Part shown: in pieces, positions 61,816 through 64,000 of the stretch
Numbering within the stretch: position 1 is the first letter of the stretch
Layout: each line of letters starts with the position of its first letter
From: Diorhabda sublineata
Lineage: Eukaryota; Arthropoda; Insecta; Coleoptera; Chrysomelidae
Assembly: GCF_026230105.1 (NCBI RefSeq)
Contig: NW_026614280.1
Span: 62,001 to 126,000, forward strand
Length of the DNA stretch: 64,000 bases
Direction of reading: 5' to 3'
Program-made: the position numbers and the translations under genes
The notes under the pieces: generated by a model
The model's input: only the letters and a program-made list of their open reading frames with translations
The model's database searches: none
What the model was told of the DNA's origin: nothing

Positions 61816-63569
61816 GTGGATGTTAGCCGACGATATCTGACAAAGTTAGATGCAAACTCACTCAAATATATGAGAAATGTTGGAATTCGACTTCAAATTA
61901 GGAAGATAGACTTTGAAAATTTTCAATCAACACAAAGTGACAGTTGACCTCAATGGGATTCAATGAAAGTTAATCGACGATATCTGACCTAGTTAGATGC
62001 AAACTCCCTCAAATATATGAGAAATGTTGAAATTCGACTTCAAATTAGGAAGATAGACTTTGAAAATTTTCAATCCACACAAAGTGACAGTTGACCTCAA
62101 TGGGCTTCAATGGAAGTTAATCGCCTATATCTGACAAAGTTAGATGCAAACTCACTCAAATATATGAGGAATGTTGAAATTCGACTTCAAATTAGGAAGA
62201 GAGACTTTGAAAATTTTCAATCAACACAAAGTGACAGTTGACCTCAATGGGCTTCAATGGATGTTAATCGCCTATATCTGACAAAGTTAGATGTAAACTC
62301 ACTCAAATATATGAGAAATGTTGAAATTCGACTTCAAATTAGGAAGATAGACTTTGAAAATTTTCAATCAACTCAAAGTGACAGTTGACCTCAATGGGTT
62401 TCAATGGAAGTTAATCGACGATATCTGACAAAGTTACATGCAAACTCCCTCAAATATATGAGAAATGTTGAAATTCGACTTCAAATTAGGAAGATAGACT
62501 TTGAAAATTTTCAATCAACACAAAGTGACAGTTGACCTCAATGGGCTTCAATGGAAGTTAATCCCCTATATCTGACAAAGTTTGATGCAAACTCACTCAA
62601 ATATATGAGAAATGTTGAAATTCGACTTCAAATTAGGAAGATAGACTTTGAAAATTTTCAATCAACACAAAGTGACAGTTGACCTCAATGGGCTTCAATG
62701 AAAGTTAATCGACGATATCTGACAAAGTTAGATGCAAACTCCCTCAAATATATGAGAAATGTTGAAATTCGACTTCAAATTAGGAAGATAGACTTTGAAA
62801 ATTTTCAATCAACACAAAGTGACAGTTGACCTCAATGGGCTTCAATGGAAGTTAATCGCCTATATCTGACAAAGTTTGATGTAAACTCACTCAAATATAT
62901 GAGAAATGTTGAAATTCGACTTCAAATTAGGAAGATAGACTTTTAAAATTTTCAATCAACACAAAGTGACAGTTGACCTCAATGGGCTTCAATGAAAGTT
63001 AATCGACGATATCTGACAAAGTTAGATGCAAACTCCCTCAAATATATGAGAAATGTTGAAATTCGACTTCAAATTAGGAAGATAGACTTTGAAAATTTTC
63101 AATCAACACAAAGTGACAGTTGACCTCAAAGGGCTTCAATGGAAGTTAATCGCCTATATCTGACAAAGTTAGATGCAAACTCACTCAAATATATGAGAAA
63201 TGTTGAAATTCGACTTCAAATTAGGAAGATAGACTTTGAAAATTTTCAATCAACACAAAGTGACAGTTGACCTCAATGGGCTTCAATGAAAGTTAATCGA
63301 CGATATCTGACAAAGTTAGATGCAAACTCCCTCAAATATATGAGAAATGTTGAAATTCGACTTCAAATTAGGAAGATAGACTTTGAAAATTTTCAATCAA
63401 CACAAAGTGACAGTTGACCTCAATGGGCTTCAATGGATGTTATTCGCCTATATCTGACAAAGTTAGATGCAAACTCAATCAAATATATGAGAAATGTTGA
63501 AATTCGACTTCAAATTAGGAAGATAGACTTTGAAAATTTTTAATCAACACAAAGTGACAATCGACCTCA
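61816..63569 (+). repeat. 12-mer HOR copy 2 (1754 bp, with a 10-bp deletion at its end)
   Basis: It repeats copy 1 at an offset of 1764 bp with almost no differences visible by eye. One is TGGGATTCAGTGG just before 61816 where copy 1 has TGGGCTTCAGTGG. The last monomer changes to TTTTTAATC and AATCGACC and then loses 10 bp. Confidence 0.92.
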
Positions 63570-63576
63570 ATGGATG
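63561..63576 (+). other. 10-bp deletion between TCAATGG direct repeats
   Basis: The usual tail has TCAATGG twice, 10 bp apart (TCAATGGGCT then TCAATGG). Here only one copy remains (63,567-63,573), shifting the monomer phase by exactly 10 bp. Slippage or single-strand annealing between the two heptamers explains it. Confidence 0.85.
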
Positions 63577-64000
63577 TTAATCGCCTATATCTGACAAAGT
63601 TAGATGCAAACTCACTCAAATATATGAGAAATGTTGAAATTCGACTTCAAATTAGGAAGATAGACTTTGAAAATTTTCAATCAACACAAAGTGACAGTTG
63701 ACCTCAATGGGCTTCAATGAAAGTTAATCGACGATATCTGACAAAGTTAGATGCAAACTCCCTCAAATATATGAGAAATGTTGAAATTCGACTTCAAATT
63801 AGGAAGATAGACTTTGAAAATTTTCAATCAACACAAAGTGACAGTTGACCTCAATAGGCTTCAATGGATGTTATTCGCCTATATCTGACAAGGTTAGATG
63901 CAAACTCAATCAAATATATGAGAAATGTTGGAATTCGACTTCAAATTAGGAAGATAGACTTCGAAAATTTTCAATCAACACAAAGTGACAGTCGACCTTA
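63570..64000 (+). repeat. Right-edge monomers (truncated by the window)
   Basis: Three monomers: CGCCTATATC, ATGAAAGTT/CTCCCTC, and GTTATTCGCC with GACAAGGTTAG, CTCAATCAAAT and GTTGGAATTCG. These match the last part of the 12-mer, so the array probably continues beyond the window. Confidence 0.85.

Larger units (their letters stand above)
1..64000 (+). repeat. 147-bp satellite DNA array, probable centromeric/pericentromeric
   Basis: The window consists entirely of about 435 head-to-tail copies of one 147-bp monomer, all in the same orientation, and is cut at both ends, so the array continues outside. Monomers differ by scattered substitutions and very few indels. Marker variants recur at multiples of 147 bp (294, 1176, 1323, 1764, 1911, 2499, 3087), which shows nested higher-order repeats. 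By my count the monomer consensus is about 33% G+C. No unique sequence, mobile element, tRNA, rRNA or coding gene interrupts it. Tandem nucleosome-length satellites with HORs are the usual form of eukaryotic centromeric DNA, so a centromeric or pericentromeric role is the best inference, but nothing in the sequence proves CENH3 binding. A subtelomeric or knob satellite is the main alternative. Confidence 0.97.

Noticed and set aside
1..64000. CRISPR array
   Set aside because: The repeats are 147 bp and contiguous, with no spacers of unique sequence. Adjacent monomers are similar along their full length.
1..64000. Large repetitive surface or structural protein with 49-residue repeats
   Set aside because: Stops at three or more different sites recur in nearly every block and have been amplified within HORs. 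Amino-acid-changing differences are as common as silent ones by eye. No flanking domain or signal peptide is present.
1..64000. Species identification as strawberry from the 147-bp length
   Set aside because: Only the length matches what I recall. I could not compare sequences, and several unrelated taxa have satellites near this size. A BLAST search of one monomer would settle it.

Overview
The whole 64 kb window is one uninterrupted head-to-tail satellite DNA array. The basic unit is 147 bp, about one third G+C, repeated about 435 times in a single orientation. I see no gene, RNA gene, transposable element, CRISPR array or unique sequence on either strand. Every stretch that looks open to translation is a by-product of the repeat. 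The unit length is a multiple of three (49 codons), so one frame stays open until a monomer carries a stop variant. Those stops recur in nearly every block and have been amplified along with the repeats.

This organisation (nucleosome-length monomers, nested higher-order repeats or HORs, very similar neighbouring copies, no insertions) is typical of a eukaryotic centromeric or pericentromeric satellite resolved by long-read assembly. The species cannot be told from the sequence alone. Frequent C/T differences at CpG sites hint at a genome with cytosine methylation, such as a plant or vertebrate, but this is weak. From memory, 147-bp centromeric satellites have been reported in strawberry (Fragaria). 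I can match only the length, not the sequence, so this is a lead and not an identification.

Layout, with monomers counted from the ATG/GTG of the GTGGATGTTAATC-like start. 1-1540: mixed monomers. 1541-2569: 294-bp dimers. 2570-8449: a 13-mer HOR (1911 bp; the third copy has 14 monomers). 8450-13006: an 8-mer and 5-mer mosaic. 13007-18151: a 9-mer HOR (1323 bp). 18152-27412: the same 9-mer with a variable number of 294-bp dimers (9 to 13 monomers per unit). 27413-34027: dimers, then a 17-mer (2499 bp). 34028-47850: a family of about 17 monomers that holds almost all the small indels of the window. 47851-59022: a 17-mer, then a 21-mer (3087 bp, two full copies), then a 7-mer duplication. 59023-64000: a 12-mer (1764 bp) built of alternating dimers.

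Monomer phase can be followed through the window. It moves by +1 near 412. It then has no net change until 34,653, shifts in many small steps between 34,653 and 47,431, is constant again to 63,560, and ends with a 10-bp deletion. Each monomer carries a 14-bp perfect palindrome (TTGAAAATTTTCAA), a second short dyad about three helical turns away, and in many copies a TATATAAG motif. The most interesting signals are this nucleosome-scale architecture with its dyads, and the readable history of unequal exchange: chimeric monomers, templated micro-insertions spread through HOR copies, and mosaic HOR units.
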